This document shows positions 8,044-16,903 of a stretch of 36,900 nucleotides of DNA, one piece after another. The stretch comes from Pseudomonadota bacterium (lineage in GTDB: Bacteria > Myxococcota_A > Polyangia > Polyangiales > Polyangiaceae). Location: the NCBI GenBank assembly GCA_023460875.1, contig JAEWOQ010000454.1:1-36900 (forward strand), written 5' to 3'. The translations under genes were made by a program, and so were the position numbers. How positions within the stretch are numbered: position 1 is the stretch's first letter; each line of letters starts with the position of its first letter. The notes beneath the pieces were generated by a model that did no database searches, was not told the DNA's origin, and worked only from the letters and a program-made list of their open reading frames with translations.

Positions 8044-9993
8044 ATGAGCGCAGGGGAACACGAGCAACCACGAGGCTCCGAGCCCACACTGGAGCAGAGC
8101 TTGAACGACGCCCTCGGCGCGCCTCAGTCCGTGCCAGCTCAGGCGGACCGGGCCACCGAGGAGGTCGGCGGGGCGCAGGCGCCCTCTGCTGGACGCGGGG
8201 ACGGAGCGTCACGGCCGGCGCTGCCCACCGCGCAGCTCGTGGTGGTCGGGGGCCCGGAGACGGGGCGGCTGATTCGCCTAAGGTCACAGGAGACAGTCCT
8301 CGGGCGGAGCGAAGACGTGGGCGGCAAGGTGCACGACCCCAGCGCGTCGCAGCGCCACGCGAAGATCCTCTGGCACGACGACGGCTACCTGCTCGTCGAC
8401 CTCGCCTCGACCAACGGGACCTACCTGAACGGGGAGCGCCTCGAGGGGCCGGCGCTCCTCACCCACGGCGACACGATCCGCATCGGGCAGACGGCGCTGC
8501 GCTTCCTTTTCAAGGGCACCAAGGGCGAGCGGAACGCGACGATTCCGCTGGATGTTCAGCCCCCGCCGCCCGCACGGGACCAGCTACCTCGCCAAGACCT
8601 GGTGCGATACCGCGACGCTCGCCTCACATCGTGGGGTCCTCGGGACCCGAGCGCCTACGGAGCCTCGACGCCGAGCGACACGGACTGGGTCGTCTATGTC
8701 AGGACCGGGCTCGACTACCTCAAGCGCTACGGCACGTTCTTGGCCGTGATGACCGCCGTGGGCGCGTCCGCCGGAGCCCTGCACGCGCTGATCGAGCCGC
8801 CCCTCGGGGCCGCCTATTTCGAGATCAGCCTGAGCCGGGATGGACGCGCCAACCCCGTCGACCAAGAGCGAGCCACGACGTTCTTCGTGGCCGCGGAGAA
8901 ATCCTTCACCAGCACGCGCCTGATCAAGGAGACCCTCAGCCGCCTTGGCGCCGCCCCCCACCAGGGCGCCGCCCTGACCATCCAGCGTCGCGTGAGCTTC
9001 AAACCCCTCGACAAGCAAGAGCTCGTCTGGCGAGGAGAGTACCAGGGGACGGACGCCGAACACGCGAAGACGTTCCTGACCCGTCACCTCGAGGTCTACC
9101 TCGAGCGAGAGCTCGGCAAGACGCTGCAGGTGCTACAGGCTCAAGTGGCGCTCCTCGAGGGGCAGGTCGAGCGCAGCGGACAGGAGCTCCGAAGAACCGA
9201 GGAAGAGCTCGCCTCCTTCAAGAAGGACCACCCGGGGGTCGTCGGGACGGAGGGCGGCGCAGAGCAGTACGCCGCGCTCGGTCCGCTCCAGGCTCGGCGG
9301 GATGAGCTGCGCGCCCAGGTCGAGCGCCTCCAGCTCGAGCTCGGGCTGAACCGAAAGCGACTGAACAGCGAAGACGCGCTCCTCCGGGGGCGCGTCTCGT
9401 CAGCCGGATCCTACGCCACGTCCCTCCAAGACGTGGAGAAGCAGCTCACAGAGGCCAAGGCCGCGGGGCTCGGGGAGCAGCATCCTCAGGTCAAGCGGCT
9501 CCGCCAACAAGCCCGGGAGCTGGCCCAGCTGCGTGACTCGACCATCACGGCGGAGTCCACGGACATCGAGCGCCGCTCGAACGAGGGTTACGTGGCCGTC
9601 CGGGAGAGAGTCCGGGACCTGGAGGTCGCCCTGCGCGTCGCCAGGACCGAGCTAGGACAGATCGACGGGCGCGTGGAGCAGCTGGAAGGCCGCGTCAGTC
9701 AGCTCCCCGAGGCGGAGGCGCGGCTCTCGACACTGACGCGAAACTACGCAGCTACGAAGGACCTGCACGACCGCCTGTATCAGAAGCTGCGCGCGAGCCG
9801 CATTCAGCTCAAGATGGAGCGCGAGTCGATGCGCGGACGCTACGACCTGCTCACCCCACCCACTCCGGAGCACCCCGACATGATCACGGCGACGGCCCAG
9901 AGGAGCACCTTGGGAGCGGTCGGCATGTTCTTGATAGCCGCCGTCTGCGCGGGGACGCGAGAGGCGCTCCGCTACCTACGGTCTGTCCTATGA
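8044..9993 (+). CDS. FHA domain-Wzz/GumC-type polysaccharide co-polymerase fusion
   Basis: This 649-residue protein is numbered from ATG 8044, which has AAAGG five bases upstream. After a low-complexity leader, residues about 62-156 form an FHA domain with the expected phosphothreonine-binding signatures: GRS (87-89), SxxH (S102, H105) and STNGTYLNG (122-130, N124). A membrane segment follows at about 230-252, then a periplasmic Wzz-like region with long coiled coil (about 355-590), a segment (LMEREsM-like, then a short Pro-rich stretch), and a final membrane helix (TLGAVGMFLIAAVCAG) at the C-terminus. This is the topology of chain-length regulators (polysaccharide co-polymerases). There is no Walker or BY-kinase domain after the last helix. 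It overlaps the uridine kinase gene by 4 bp. The FHA domain plus the adjacent kinase suggests control by Thr phosphorylation (inference). Confidence 0.87.
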   Translation: MSAGEHEQPRGSEPTLEQSLNDALGAPQSVPAQADRATEEVGGAQAPSAGRGDGASRPALPTAQLVVVGGPETGRLIRLRSQETVLGRSEDVGGKVHDPSASQRHAKILWHDDGYLLVDLASTNGTYLNGERLEGPALLTHGDTIRIGQTALRFLFKGTKGERNATIPLDVQPPPPARDQLPRQDLVRYRDARLTSWGPRDPSAYGASTPSDTDWVVYVRTGLDYLKRYGTFLAVMTAVGASAGALHALIEPPLGAAYFEISLSRDGRANPVDQERATTFFVAAEKSFTSTRLIKETLSRLGAAPHQGAALTIQRRVSFKPLDKQELVWRGEYQGTDAEHAKTFLTRHLEVYLERELGKTLQVLQAQVALLEGQVERSGQELRRTEEELASFKKDHPGVVGTEGGAEQYAALGPLQARRDELRAQVERLQLELGLNRKRLNSEDALLRGRVSSAGSYATSLQDVEKQLTEAKAAGLGEQHPQVKRLRQQARELAQLRDSTITAESTDIERRSNEGYVAVRERVRDLEVALRVARTELGQIDGRVEQLEGRVSQLPEAEARLSTLTRNYAATKDLHDRLYQKLRASRIQLKMERESMRGRYDLLTPPTPEHPDMITATAQRSTLGAVGMFLIAAVCAGTREALRYLRSVL

Positions 9994-10649
9994 CTCGATG
10001 GATGACTCCTGGAGAGAGCTCGCTCCGCCCCTACTTCGTCGGCGTCGTAGGTGGCACGGGGTCTGGCAAGACCACGATCGCCAAGCGGCTGCGCGACGCG
10101 CTCCCCGAGGGCAGTGTGGCCATGCTGCAGCACGATGCCTACTACAAGCACCGCCCGGAGCTGTCGATCGAAGAGCGGGACCAGCTCAACTTCGACCACC
10201 CTGACTCGCTGGACAACGAGCTCTTGCGGCAGCACCTTGGCGAGCTCCGCGCCGGGCGCCCTATCGAGGCGCCCCAGTACGACTTCGCCTCGCACCTGAG
10301 ACTCGCCGAGACGCGGCGCGTCGAGCCGGCCCCCGTGATCGTCGTGGAGGGCATCCTGCTGTTCGTCGATCAGGAGCTGCGTGACTGTTTCGACGCGAAG
10401 ATCTACGTGGACACCGACGCCGACATCCGGATCCTCCGCCGCATCGAGCGGGATCTACACCGCCGTGGCCGCACCTTCGAGCAGGTTCGCGAGCAGTACT
10501 TCGCCACGGTCCGGCCGATGCATCTCCAGTTCGTGGAGCCCAGCAAGCGCTGGGCGGACGTCATCATCCCCGAGGGGGGCCACAACCGAGTGGCCCTGGA
10601 TTTGATCGTCAGCAAACTCGAGGCGCTCCTGGCCGTTCATCGTCGCTAG
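9990..10649 (+). CDS. udk: Uridine kinase
   Basis: This is predicted to phosphorylate uridine (or cytidine) to the monophosphate, a cytosolic pyrimidine-salvage step. The 219-residue length is normal. The P-loop GGTGSGKTT is at residues 21-29 and the substrate-side HDAYYKHR at 48-55. NFDHPDS, VVEGILLF and the arginine-rich RRIERDLHRRGR lid follow in the usual family order. Its ATG overlaps the co-polymerase stop (ATGA), and the GH9 gene starts 1 bp after its own stop, so it is part of a tight three-gene unit. The placement suggests a link to UTP/CTP supply for nucleotide sugars, but it may simply be a housekeeping gene captured in the operon. Confidence 0.92.
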   Translation: MTRWMTPGESSLRPYFVGVVGGTGSGKTTIAKRLRDALPEGSVAMLQHDAYYKHRPELSIEERDQLNFDHPDSLDNELLRQHLGELRAGRPIEAPQYDFASHLRLAETRRVEPAPVIVVEGILLFVDQELRDCFDAKIYVDTDADIRILRRIERDLHRRGRTFEQVREQYFATVRPMHLQFVEPSKRWADVIIPEGGHNRVALDLIVSKLEALLAVHRR

Positions 10650-10650
10650 G

Positions 10651-13362
10651 ATGCTTCGACGAGAGAACCGTCCCCCGACGCTCCGGCGCGCCGGGGGCTT
10701 GACGACATGGGCGTCCCTGGCGCTGGCGCTCTCTTGCACGTGCGAGACCCCGCCCAAGAGCCGCGCACCCGCTCCCTCCGCGCGACTGGCGCTGCCCGCC
10801 TCCACCGTCGTCGATGGCCAGGTGCGCGGCGTCGCCCACGTCCGTGGGAAGCTCCCCGTCCGAGTCGCGGAGCTCGCCCGCCGCGGGGTCACCCTACGTT
10901 GGGAGCCCGTGGCGGACGCGACCGGGTACGAGGTCCTGTTGGGCGCCGAGCCACCAGGCACGGATGGGCAGCTGAAGGACGCGCAGCGCCTCGTCGTGAC
11001 CGAGCGCGCGACGCATCATCGCGTGGGCCCTCTGGTCCCCAACACTCACGCCTTCGTCCAGGTGAGGGCACGCGTCGACCAGCCCGAGGCCCCCTGGGGC
11101 AGCGTGCACCTGCGCCTCCCGCGCGCCGAAGCCACCCGTGGCGGAGCGCTGGCGAGCGCCTACGCCGTCGCGCCCGACGTGCTGGCCATCGTCATTCAGC
11201 AGAGCGGGCTCGAGCTCTCCAACGGCAAGCTCAAGAATGACTCCGGCGAGCGCTGGCGAGGCGGCGTCTGGGAGCTCGAGCGGGCCGACGGCGCGCCGAT
11301 CACCGTGACGCGGTCGATGCGGCACACGGTCGTCGCTGGCCTCGGGGACCTGCTGGTCGGCTACGATCGCCACGGGGGCGCGACCGTCCGCCTCGAGCAC
11401 CGCATCTATCTGCGTCTCGACGCGGCGATCGGCGAGCGCGAGCTCTTGCGCATCCGGCATCGAGGCCGGCATCGAGGCTCGACCGACACTGCGCTGGACG
11501 TCCTGTTGCCGTTCAGCGACCGCTACTTGGAGACGCCCGCCATCCAGGTGAATCAGGTCGGCTACAACCCCTTGGCGAGCCGACGTTGGGCCTACGTCTA
11601 CGCTTGGCTCGGGGACGGCGGCGCACTGCAGCTCGACAAGCTGCCTCCCCAGGCGCTGCTGCTGGTCGAGCCCACGGAGGCGCTCGAACCACGAGTAGCC
11701 ACGGACCACCTGCTGGAGATCCGCCGACGCCCCGGATCGCGCGAGGACGTCCTGGGCCCGGTCGCTCAGATCGATCTCGCGGCCGTGCCGCCCGCGGAAG
11801 GACTGCGCTATCGCATCCACGTCCCGGGGGTAGGCGTCTCCTTCCCCACCGCCGTCAGCAAGCAGGCCAGCTTCAAGGCTTACTACACGGTCCTCCGGGG
11901 GCTGTTCCACAACCGCTGGTGTGGCGACCTGCGGCCCGAGTCAACCGAGTGGTCTCGTCCGAGCGATCACTGCTCGGCCTACTTCGTCGGCGGACGGCGC
12001 CAAGGGTTCTTCCCCGAGAACACGGAGCGGAGCTCGCCCCGGCCGCTCCGAGGAGGGCACCACGACGCTGGTGACTTTGACATTCGCCCGATGCACGTGC
12101 TCGTCGCGCAGATGCTCCTCCGCGCCTTCGAGCTCGGCGGCGTGGCAAAGTTCACCGATGGGCAGCTCGGCGTCCCCGAGAGTGGGAACGGCATCCCAGA
12201 CTTGCTGGACGAGGCGCTGTGGAGCGTCGGCGCCTGGGAGTACCTACAGAAGCCCGACGGAAGCGTTCGACGCGGGGTGGAGAGCACCCGGCACCCTCCC
12301 GGGTACTACTTCGCACACGAAGATCGCCTCCCCTACTTCACCTACGACTCGGACGCGGCGCACACCGCTTACGTCGCCGGCCTGTTCGCCCAAGCCGCGC
12401 ACCTGGTAGGTCCCTTCGACGCGAGCCGGGCCCAGCGTCTACGGCGGGCGGCGCGCCGAGCGCTCGACTACGCGCGCCGCAACGACGCACCCGATACGTA
12501 TCTCGCCTACGCGCTCGGGGAGCTCTCGCGCGCCGAGCAGGATCCGCAGCTCCGCGCCGAGTTCGAGGTGAAGTGGCGAGCTGTAAACGTCCATGGTCGC
12601 GGGCTGTTCGACCACCTGCAGCCCTCCGCGAAGCTCTACCCCGGTTCGTTCGAGTCGCAGCACCCCGCCACGGCCGATTTCGTCGTGGCCTACCTCGAAG
12701 GAGCTTCCGCTTCACCGTCCATACGCCAGACCACGATCACCGAGCTCCGCGGCTGGGCGGATCGCGCGGCCAGGAGCCTCATCGAGTCCCCCCAGCCCCA
12801 CCGAGGCGCTCGTCCACCCGGAGCGCGACCCGATTGGGGCATGGAGACGAGCCAGGGGCGCTACCTCGATGGTGTCTATCAACTACTGCAGCTGGCCAGG
12901 CTGACCGAGCCCGATCGGCGACGCTATTTCGATGCCCTCAGCCTCGCCGCGGACGCCATGCTGGGGTGCAACCCAGCCGGCCTCTCCTACGTCACCGGTC
13001 TCGGGAGTCGGTCTCCAACGCAGCCGCTCCACCTCGACTCCCTCGCGTTCCAGGCGACGCGCGGGCTGCCCCCCATCCCCGGGCTCATCGTGTACGGGCC
13101 CGTCGAGCACATGCCCGGCGCCGACTACTACCGCCCGCTCGCCGCCGGATTTCATCCACCCTTCGAGGAGCAGCCCCGCGCCCTGCGTCACGTCGACGCA
13201 GCGCACGCCGTGAACACGAGCGAGTTCAGCGTCTGGGAGAGCCAGGCGCCAGCTGCCCTCCTGTTCGCCACGCTGCTCCCCGAGGGCATGCGCCCTTGGC
13301 CGGAGCTCGCGCCTGGGCAACCCGAGCACAAGAGCCCGCTGCCTCCCCAGACACACCCGTGA
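10651..13362 (+). CDS. Glycoside hydrolase family 9 enzyme (exported, FN3 and CelD_N-like Ig domains)
   Basis: This 903-residue hydrolase is predicted to act outside the cytoplasm. The N-terminus has Arg residues, a hydrophobic run (WASLALALS) and Cys (CTC), so it may be a lipoprotein with a loose lipobox. Residues about 70-150 resemble a fibronectin type III domain (LRWEPVADATGYEVLLG). The GH9-type Ig domain begins with IQVNQVGYNP (about 298-307). The catalytic domain includes GGHHDAGDFD, with metal-free acid/base Asp pair D472 and D475, then VPESGNGIPDLLDEALW, the late GCNPAGLSYVTGLGSRSPTQP stretch and a C-terminal Glu (probably E858 in NTSEFSVWES). GH9 enzymes usually cut beta-1,4-glucans. 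In a Wzx/Wzy-type cluster it more likely trims or releases the polymer. It follows udk by 1 bp. Confidence 0.9.
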   Translation: MLRRENRPPTLRRAGGLTTWASLALALSCTCETPPKSRAPAPSARLALPASTVVDGQVRGVAHVRGKLPVRVAELARRGVTLRWEPVADATGYEVLLGAEPPGTDGQLKDAQRLVVTERATHHRVGPLVPNTHAFVQVRARVDQPEAPWGSVHLRLPRAEATRGGALASAYAVAPDVLAIVIQQSGLELSNGKLKNDSGERWRGGVWELERADGAPITVTRSMRHTVVAGLGDLLVGYDRHGGATVRLEHRIYLRLDAAIGERELLRIRHRGRHRGSTDTALDVLLPFSDRYLETPAIQVNQVGYNPLASRRWAYVYAWLGDGGALQLDKLPPQALLLVEPTEALEPRVATDHLLEIRRRPGSREDVLGPVAQIDLAAVPPAEGLRYRIHVPGVGVSFPTAVSKQASFKAYYTVLRGLFHNRWCGDLRPESTEWSRPSDHCSAYFVGGRRQGFFPENTERSSPRPLRGGHHDAGDFDIRPMHVLVAQMLLRAFELGGVAKFTDGQLGVPESGNGIPDLLDEALWSVGAWEYLQKPDGSVRRGVESTRHPPGYYFAHEDRLPYFTYDSDAAHTAYVAGLFAQAAHLVGPFDASRAQRLRRAARRALDYARRNDAPDTYLAYALGELSRAEQDPQLRAEFEVKWRAVNVHGRGLFDHLQPSAKLYPGSFESQHPATADFVVAYLEGASASPSIRQTTITELRGWADRAARSLIESPQPHRGARPPGARPDWGMETSQGRYLDGVYQLLQLARLTEPDRRRYFDALSLAADAMLGCNPAGLSYVTGLGSRSPTQPLHLDSLAFQATRGLPPIPGLIVYGPVEHMPGADYYRPLAAGFHPPFEEQPRALRHVDAAHAVNTSEFSVWESQAPAALLFATLLPEGMRPWPELAPGQPEHKSPLPPQTHP

Positions 13363-13395
13363 GCCCGCACGCTCGGCGGCTCGTCGAAGCCGTCC

Positions 13396-14205
13396 TCAGC
13401 CGACGTGCCACTTCGCTCGGGCGACGTGCCACAGAAACTCGGGGTTCCCGAAGAGGTAGCGGGTGAGCTTCCCCTCCTGAAACAGCATCCGGTAGACCCA
13501 CTCGACCCCAGCTCGCCGCATCCAGGGTGGCGCGCGGCGCTCCGCCCCCGCCCAGTAGTCGAACAGGGCCCCCACCCCCATCGCCAGCGGCACGTCCAGG
13601 CGGTGCAGGTGCCGGTCGATCCAGATCTCCTGGCGCGGGTTCCCCATCGCGACGAGCAGCAGGTCAGCCCCGGAGGCGTTGACGACGTCCAGAACGCGCC
13701 CTTCCTCGGCGTCTCCGAAGAAGCCATGGTGGATCCCAGCCACGGACCAACCATCGAACTCGCGTTCCACTGCCTCGGCCGCCGCGGCCAGCACCTCTCC
13801 CCGTGTCCCCAGCAGAAACACGCGCGGCCTGCGCGGCGCGGCGCGGCGCATGAAGTAGGGGAGCAAGTCCGTGCCGTTCAGATTGGCGCGGAGCCGCACA
13901 CCGTGGAGCGCGCGCACCGCCCAGCGGACTCCGGTGCCGTCCCCGAAGAGGTGGTCCGCCCTCGCCAACACGCGCCGGTAGGCGTCGTCGCCGTTGGCGT
14001 GGTTCAAGGTGTGAGCGTTGACGAAGTGCGACGCGCGGGCGCGGTCGCGCCGCATGAGCAGCCCCTCCAAGAGGCGAGCTGCCTCGGAGTAGGTGGCGTC
14101 GGTGATCTCGAGGTCGAAGATCGGGATGCGGCGGTCGAGCGCGAGCTCCGCCCGGAAGGACGGACTATGGCTCGACGGTGGCCCCTGCAACGTGATTGAG
14201 CTCAT
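13396..14205 (-). CDS. WecG/TagA/CpsF family glycosyltransferase
   Basis: This is a family GT26 enzyme that adds a sugar (commonly ManNAc or its uronic acid) to an undecaprenyl-linked acceptor at the inner membrane. The 269-residue length is typical. Family landmarks are visible: HFVNAHTLNHANGDD, the GDGTGV motif with nearby LNGTDL, FLLGTRGEVL, then MGNPRQEIWIDRHL and the C-terminal aromatic segment PEFLWH. Its ATG overlaps the stop of the upstream GT4 gene (ATGA on the minus strand), so it is the last gene of a three-gene minus operon. It converges on the GH9 gene across a 33-bp gap with only a weak 5-bp hairpin. It probably adds an early sugar of the repeat unit. Confidence 0.93.
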   Translation of the reverse strand: MSSITLQGPPSSHSPSFRAELALDRRIPIFDLEITDATYSEAARLLEGLLMRRDRARASHFVNAHTLNHANGDDAYRRVLARADHLFGDGTGVRWAVRALHGVRLRANLNGTDLLPYFMRRAAPRRPRVFLLGTRGEVLAAAAEAVEREFDGWSVAGIHHGFFGDAEEGRVLDVVNASGADLLLVAMGNPRQEIWIDRHLHRLDVPLAMGVGALFDYWAGAERRAPPWMRRAGVEWVYRMLFQEGKLTRYLFGNPEFLWHVARAKWHVG

Positions 14206-15521
14206 GGTGTTCCCTCCCCGAGCAACCGCGGCCCACCTCCGAGCCGCGGCGCAGGCGACATCGCGAGGGGGCTCGTCCAGCGCACGCCGAGCGCTCGATA
14301 GAGCGAGAGCAGCCCCTCGGCGCGTCGTTCCCAGGTGAACTCCTCCTGCGCCCGCCGCGCTCCCGCCAGGGCGAGGCGCTCCCGCTGGGCGTCGTCGTCA
14401 AGCAGCTCCCGCAACCGAGCGCGCAGCGCCGCGTAATCACCTGGAGGAAAGAGTCGTCCAGCTTCGCCGTCGCCCAACAGCCAACGGGGCCCGCCGACGT
14501 CGGCCGCGATCAGGCACGTCCGCGCCGCCCACGCCTCGAGGCAGCTGAGCCCGAACGGCTCGTGCCGACTGGGCAACACCGCCACGTACGCGGCGGCGAG
14601 CACATCCGGGACCTTCTCGGACGCCAAGCTCTCGACGATCCGGATGCGGTCAGCCGCGGCGCCCGCCAGCTGGCGGCACCTCGCAGCGTACCCGGGCTCC
14701 GTCTCTGGACCGACGAGGGCCAGGTAACAGCTCGGGTCATCGAGGGAGAGCCACGCACGCACGAGGGTCTCCTGGTCCTTTTGGGGATCGAGGCGAGCCA
14801 CGCAGATCACCAGGCGGGCGTCCGCGGGGAGCCCGAGCAAGCGGCGACCGCGCTCGGCCGAACCAGCGGCGAACACGTCCGGATCGACGCCGCCCGGGAG
14901 GAGCACTACGCGAGGGCCGCGCAGCTGCGCGCGCGCCGCCTCGAACTCATCGATGCCCACGCACACCACCGCATCGGCTCGCTCGAGGACCGTGCGGGTA
15001 CCCCAGACGAGCGACAGCACCTTGCCCCAAGGGATGGTCCAGCCGTGCCCCTCCGTTGAAGGGACGCTCGCCCCATCACGGTGCTGCCAGCGTCGCCGCT
15101 CGTCCTCGGGGACCGCGAAGTGGCCGCCGTGCAACGTCACCACGAACGGGATCCCCCGGCGGCGCGCCACCTGCAGGCACTGTGCAGCGAGCCGGTTACC
15201 CGTATGGCAGTGAACCAGCGCCAGATCCCTGATGTGGGTCAGGCGCCGCGCCAACGAGAAGCTCACGAGGTTGCCCCCGCAGCGGTCGTACCGCTCGCGG
15301 CGCGCTGCGCTCAGGGGCCACTCGGGGTAGCTGTAGGTGAAGCGTGCGACGGGGACGCCGCCGATGTCCCCGATGGGCTCCTCGTCCAGCGCTCGGGTCG
15401 TGAGCACGCGCTGGTCGAGGCCAGCGCGCCTCAGCAGCGGCAGGGTCTGCGACAGGACGCGTTCGGTTCCTCCCCACGAACGCGACGTCAGGCGGCGAGG
15501 GATGTGCGCGATCGTTCGCAT
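14202..15521 (-). CDS. Glycosyltransferase family 4 protein
   Basis: This 439-residue GT-B glycosyltransferase probably uses a nucleotide sugar at the cytoplasmic face of the membrane. The N-terminal donor/acceptor half has SWGGTERVLSQTLPLL and the loop VTLHGGHF. The C-terminal half has VARLDPQKDQETL, then the E-x7-E retaining signature in SRHEPFGLSCLEAW. A GAGGA ribosome-binding site four bases upstream supports ATG 15521. It lies 9 bp after the phosphatase-superfamily gene and overlaps wecG-like by 4 bp, so all three are probably co-transcribed. Sugar specificity cannot be predicted. Confidence 0.92.
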   Translation of the reverse strand: MRTIAHIPRRLTSRSWGGTERVLSQTLPLLRRAGLDQRVLTTRALDEEPIGDIGGVPVARFTYSYPEWPLSAARRERYDRCGGNLVSFSLARRLTHIRDLALVHCHTGNRLAAQCLQVARRRGIPFVVTLHGGHFAVPEDERRRWQHRDGASVPSTEGHGWTIPWGKVLSLVWGTRTVLERADAVVCVGIDEFEAARAQLRGPRVVLLPGGVDPDVFAAGSAERGRRLLGLPADARLVICVARLDPQKDQETLVRAWLSLDDPSCYLALVGPETEPGYAARCRQLAGAAADRIRIVESLASEKVPDVLAAAYVAVLPSRHEPFGLSCLEAWAARTCLIAADVGGPRWLLGDGEAGRLFPPGDYAALRARLRELLDDDAQRERLALAGARRAQEEFTWERRAEGLLSLYRALGVRWTSPLAMSPAPRLGGGPRLLGEGTP

Positions 15522-15530
15522 AGTTCCTCG

Positions 15531-16778
15531 TTAGCTGGCGATCCCCAAGGTCTTCGTCACCAGGGGAGCCAGGTCGCTCAGGCTCCCGCACGTCGTCGGG
15601 AGTGGGTGATCGGAGGCGAGCCCGGCGAAGCACGAGGCAGCGCGCACGTCGTAGCCGTGCATGCCTGCGGCAGCGCCGCCGAGGTAGCTCGGCGCGAACA
15701 TGACGCCCTCGTCCAAGAGGAAGAGGGCGTCCCCGTAGCGCCCGTCACGGGTCGGAGCCTTCGCCCTCACCAGCGCCTCACGATCCATCCATCGGCCAGG
15801 CCAGCCGCGGCGCTCGATCAGGCTGCGCGCGCGTCCGAGCTCCGGCAGCGTCCCCCAGCACCGCAACATCGTGCTGTCGACGAAGACGCGAATTGACGGC
15901 AGTGAAGCTAGCGCCGGGCGCGGATCGATGGTCGAGCGGATGTCGGCCATGCCGTGGTCCCCCACGACGAAGGTCGTGAGCTCACCTCCGTCCTCGGCGA
16001 GACGCTCTCGAGCGGCGGCCACGTAGGCCGCGATGCGCTCCATCGCGTCCTCCGCGCCGGGCCCCTGGTTCCCTTCTCGGTGCAGGACGGCGTCGAGCTC
16101 GGCGCAGTAGAGGAACGCGAAATCCGGGCGCTTTCGCCCGAGCACCTCCAGCGCCTCCCGCCAACGCGCCGGCTCTGCCATGCGCCAAGGGCTCGCGTAC
16201 ACCGAGAGCCCAGCCTCCCGGGCGCGGCTCAAGAACGTCGGCGCGCCGCCTATCTCGCGCGCCTCAAAGAGGTCTTCTCGCTCCGGCAAATCGAGCCAGC
16301 GGAAGTGCTCGGGCGGTACCTTGTGGAGCGCGACGTAGCCGCTCAGTCCGTGGCGGAACGCGAGCCAGCGCTCCGCGAGCGCCCGAAACCGACGTCGCTC
16401 GTGGAGCGCGCGCGGCAGCAACCCCATCCAGCGCAGCGGCGCGAGCAGGTGGGCCTCTCCGGTCCGGTGCTCACTGAAGAGGCACATCCGACCGTGAACC
16501 GCGGGCTCCGTCCCGGTGAGCACCGTGGGCAGCGCCCCCGACGTGTAGCCCAACACCCCCTCCAGCTGTTTGCGGTGGCCCAAGTAGGCGAGGCGACTGC
16601 CGAACCGCTCGAGCTGACGCGGGCCGAAGGCGTCTACGAACACCACGAGCACTCGTCGTCGAGTCACGCCCCGGTGGAACGACCGGACGAACCGGCCCCG
16701 GAGGCTCGCCGTCTCAGAGGGTGACGTGCCGTCCGACCTACAGCCTCCCGGCGGACGTCCATCTGCCGCCCTGCCCAT
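15531..16778 (-). CDS. Alkaline phosphatase superfamily protein (type I phosphodiesterase/nucleotide pyrophosphatase-like)
   Basis: This 415-residue protein is first in its operon. It has the metal-site pattern of the alkaline phosphatase fold: VVFVDAFGP with D49, a candidate nucleophile in GYTSGALPTVLTG (T79 or S80), then EPAVHG, a later DHGM and a C-terminal MHGYD. There is no signal peptide or membrane segment; the Arg-rich N-terminus suggests a cytoplasmic location unless the start is further in. Family members hydrolyse or transfer phosphate esters and diesters. Inside an exopolysaccharide operon it might remove or move a phosphate-linked substituent, or act on a lipid-linked or nucleotide-sugar intermediate; all of this is inference. 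Another in-frame start is possible at the GTG about 37 codons in. Confidence 0.82.
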   Translation of the reverse strand: MGRAADGRPPGGCRSDGTSPSETASLRGRFVRSFHRGVTRRRVLVVFVDAFGPRQLERFGSRLAYLGHRKQLEGVLGYTSGALPTVLTGTEPAVHGRMCLFSEHRTGEAHLLAPLRWMGLLPRALHERRRFRALAERWLAFRHGLSGYVALHKVPPEHFRWLDLPEREDLFEAREIGGAPTFLSRAREAGLSVYASPWRMAEPARWREALEVLGRKRPDFAFLYCAELDAVLHREGNQGPGAEDAMERIAAYVAAARERLAEDGGELTTFVVGDHGMADIRSTIDPRPALASLPSIRVFVDSTMLRCWGTLPELGRARSLIERRGWPGRWMDREALVRAKAPTRDGRYGDALFLLDEGVMFAPSYLGGAAAGMHGYDVRAASCFAGLASDHPLPTTCGSLSDLAPLVTKTLGIAS

Positions 16779-16903
16779 TCCGATGGGCCTCGTCGTGGCG
16801 CGCAGCGTGAGCCGGCTCAGGGCGAGATCCGGGGGCTCCTCGGGCGTTCATCCTGATACGCCGTCGGACACGAGCCGGCGCCAGCGCCGTTCCCTGCTGA
16901 CAC

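Noticed and set aside
13363..13395. Terminator between GH9 and the WecG-like gene
   Set aside because: Only a 5-bp stem (CGGCT/AGCCG) with no T-tract is present; too weak to annotate.
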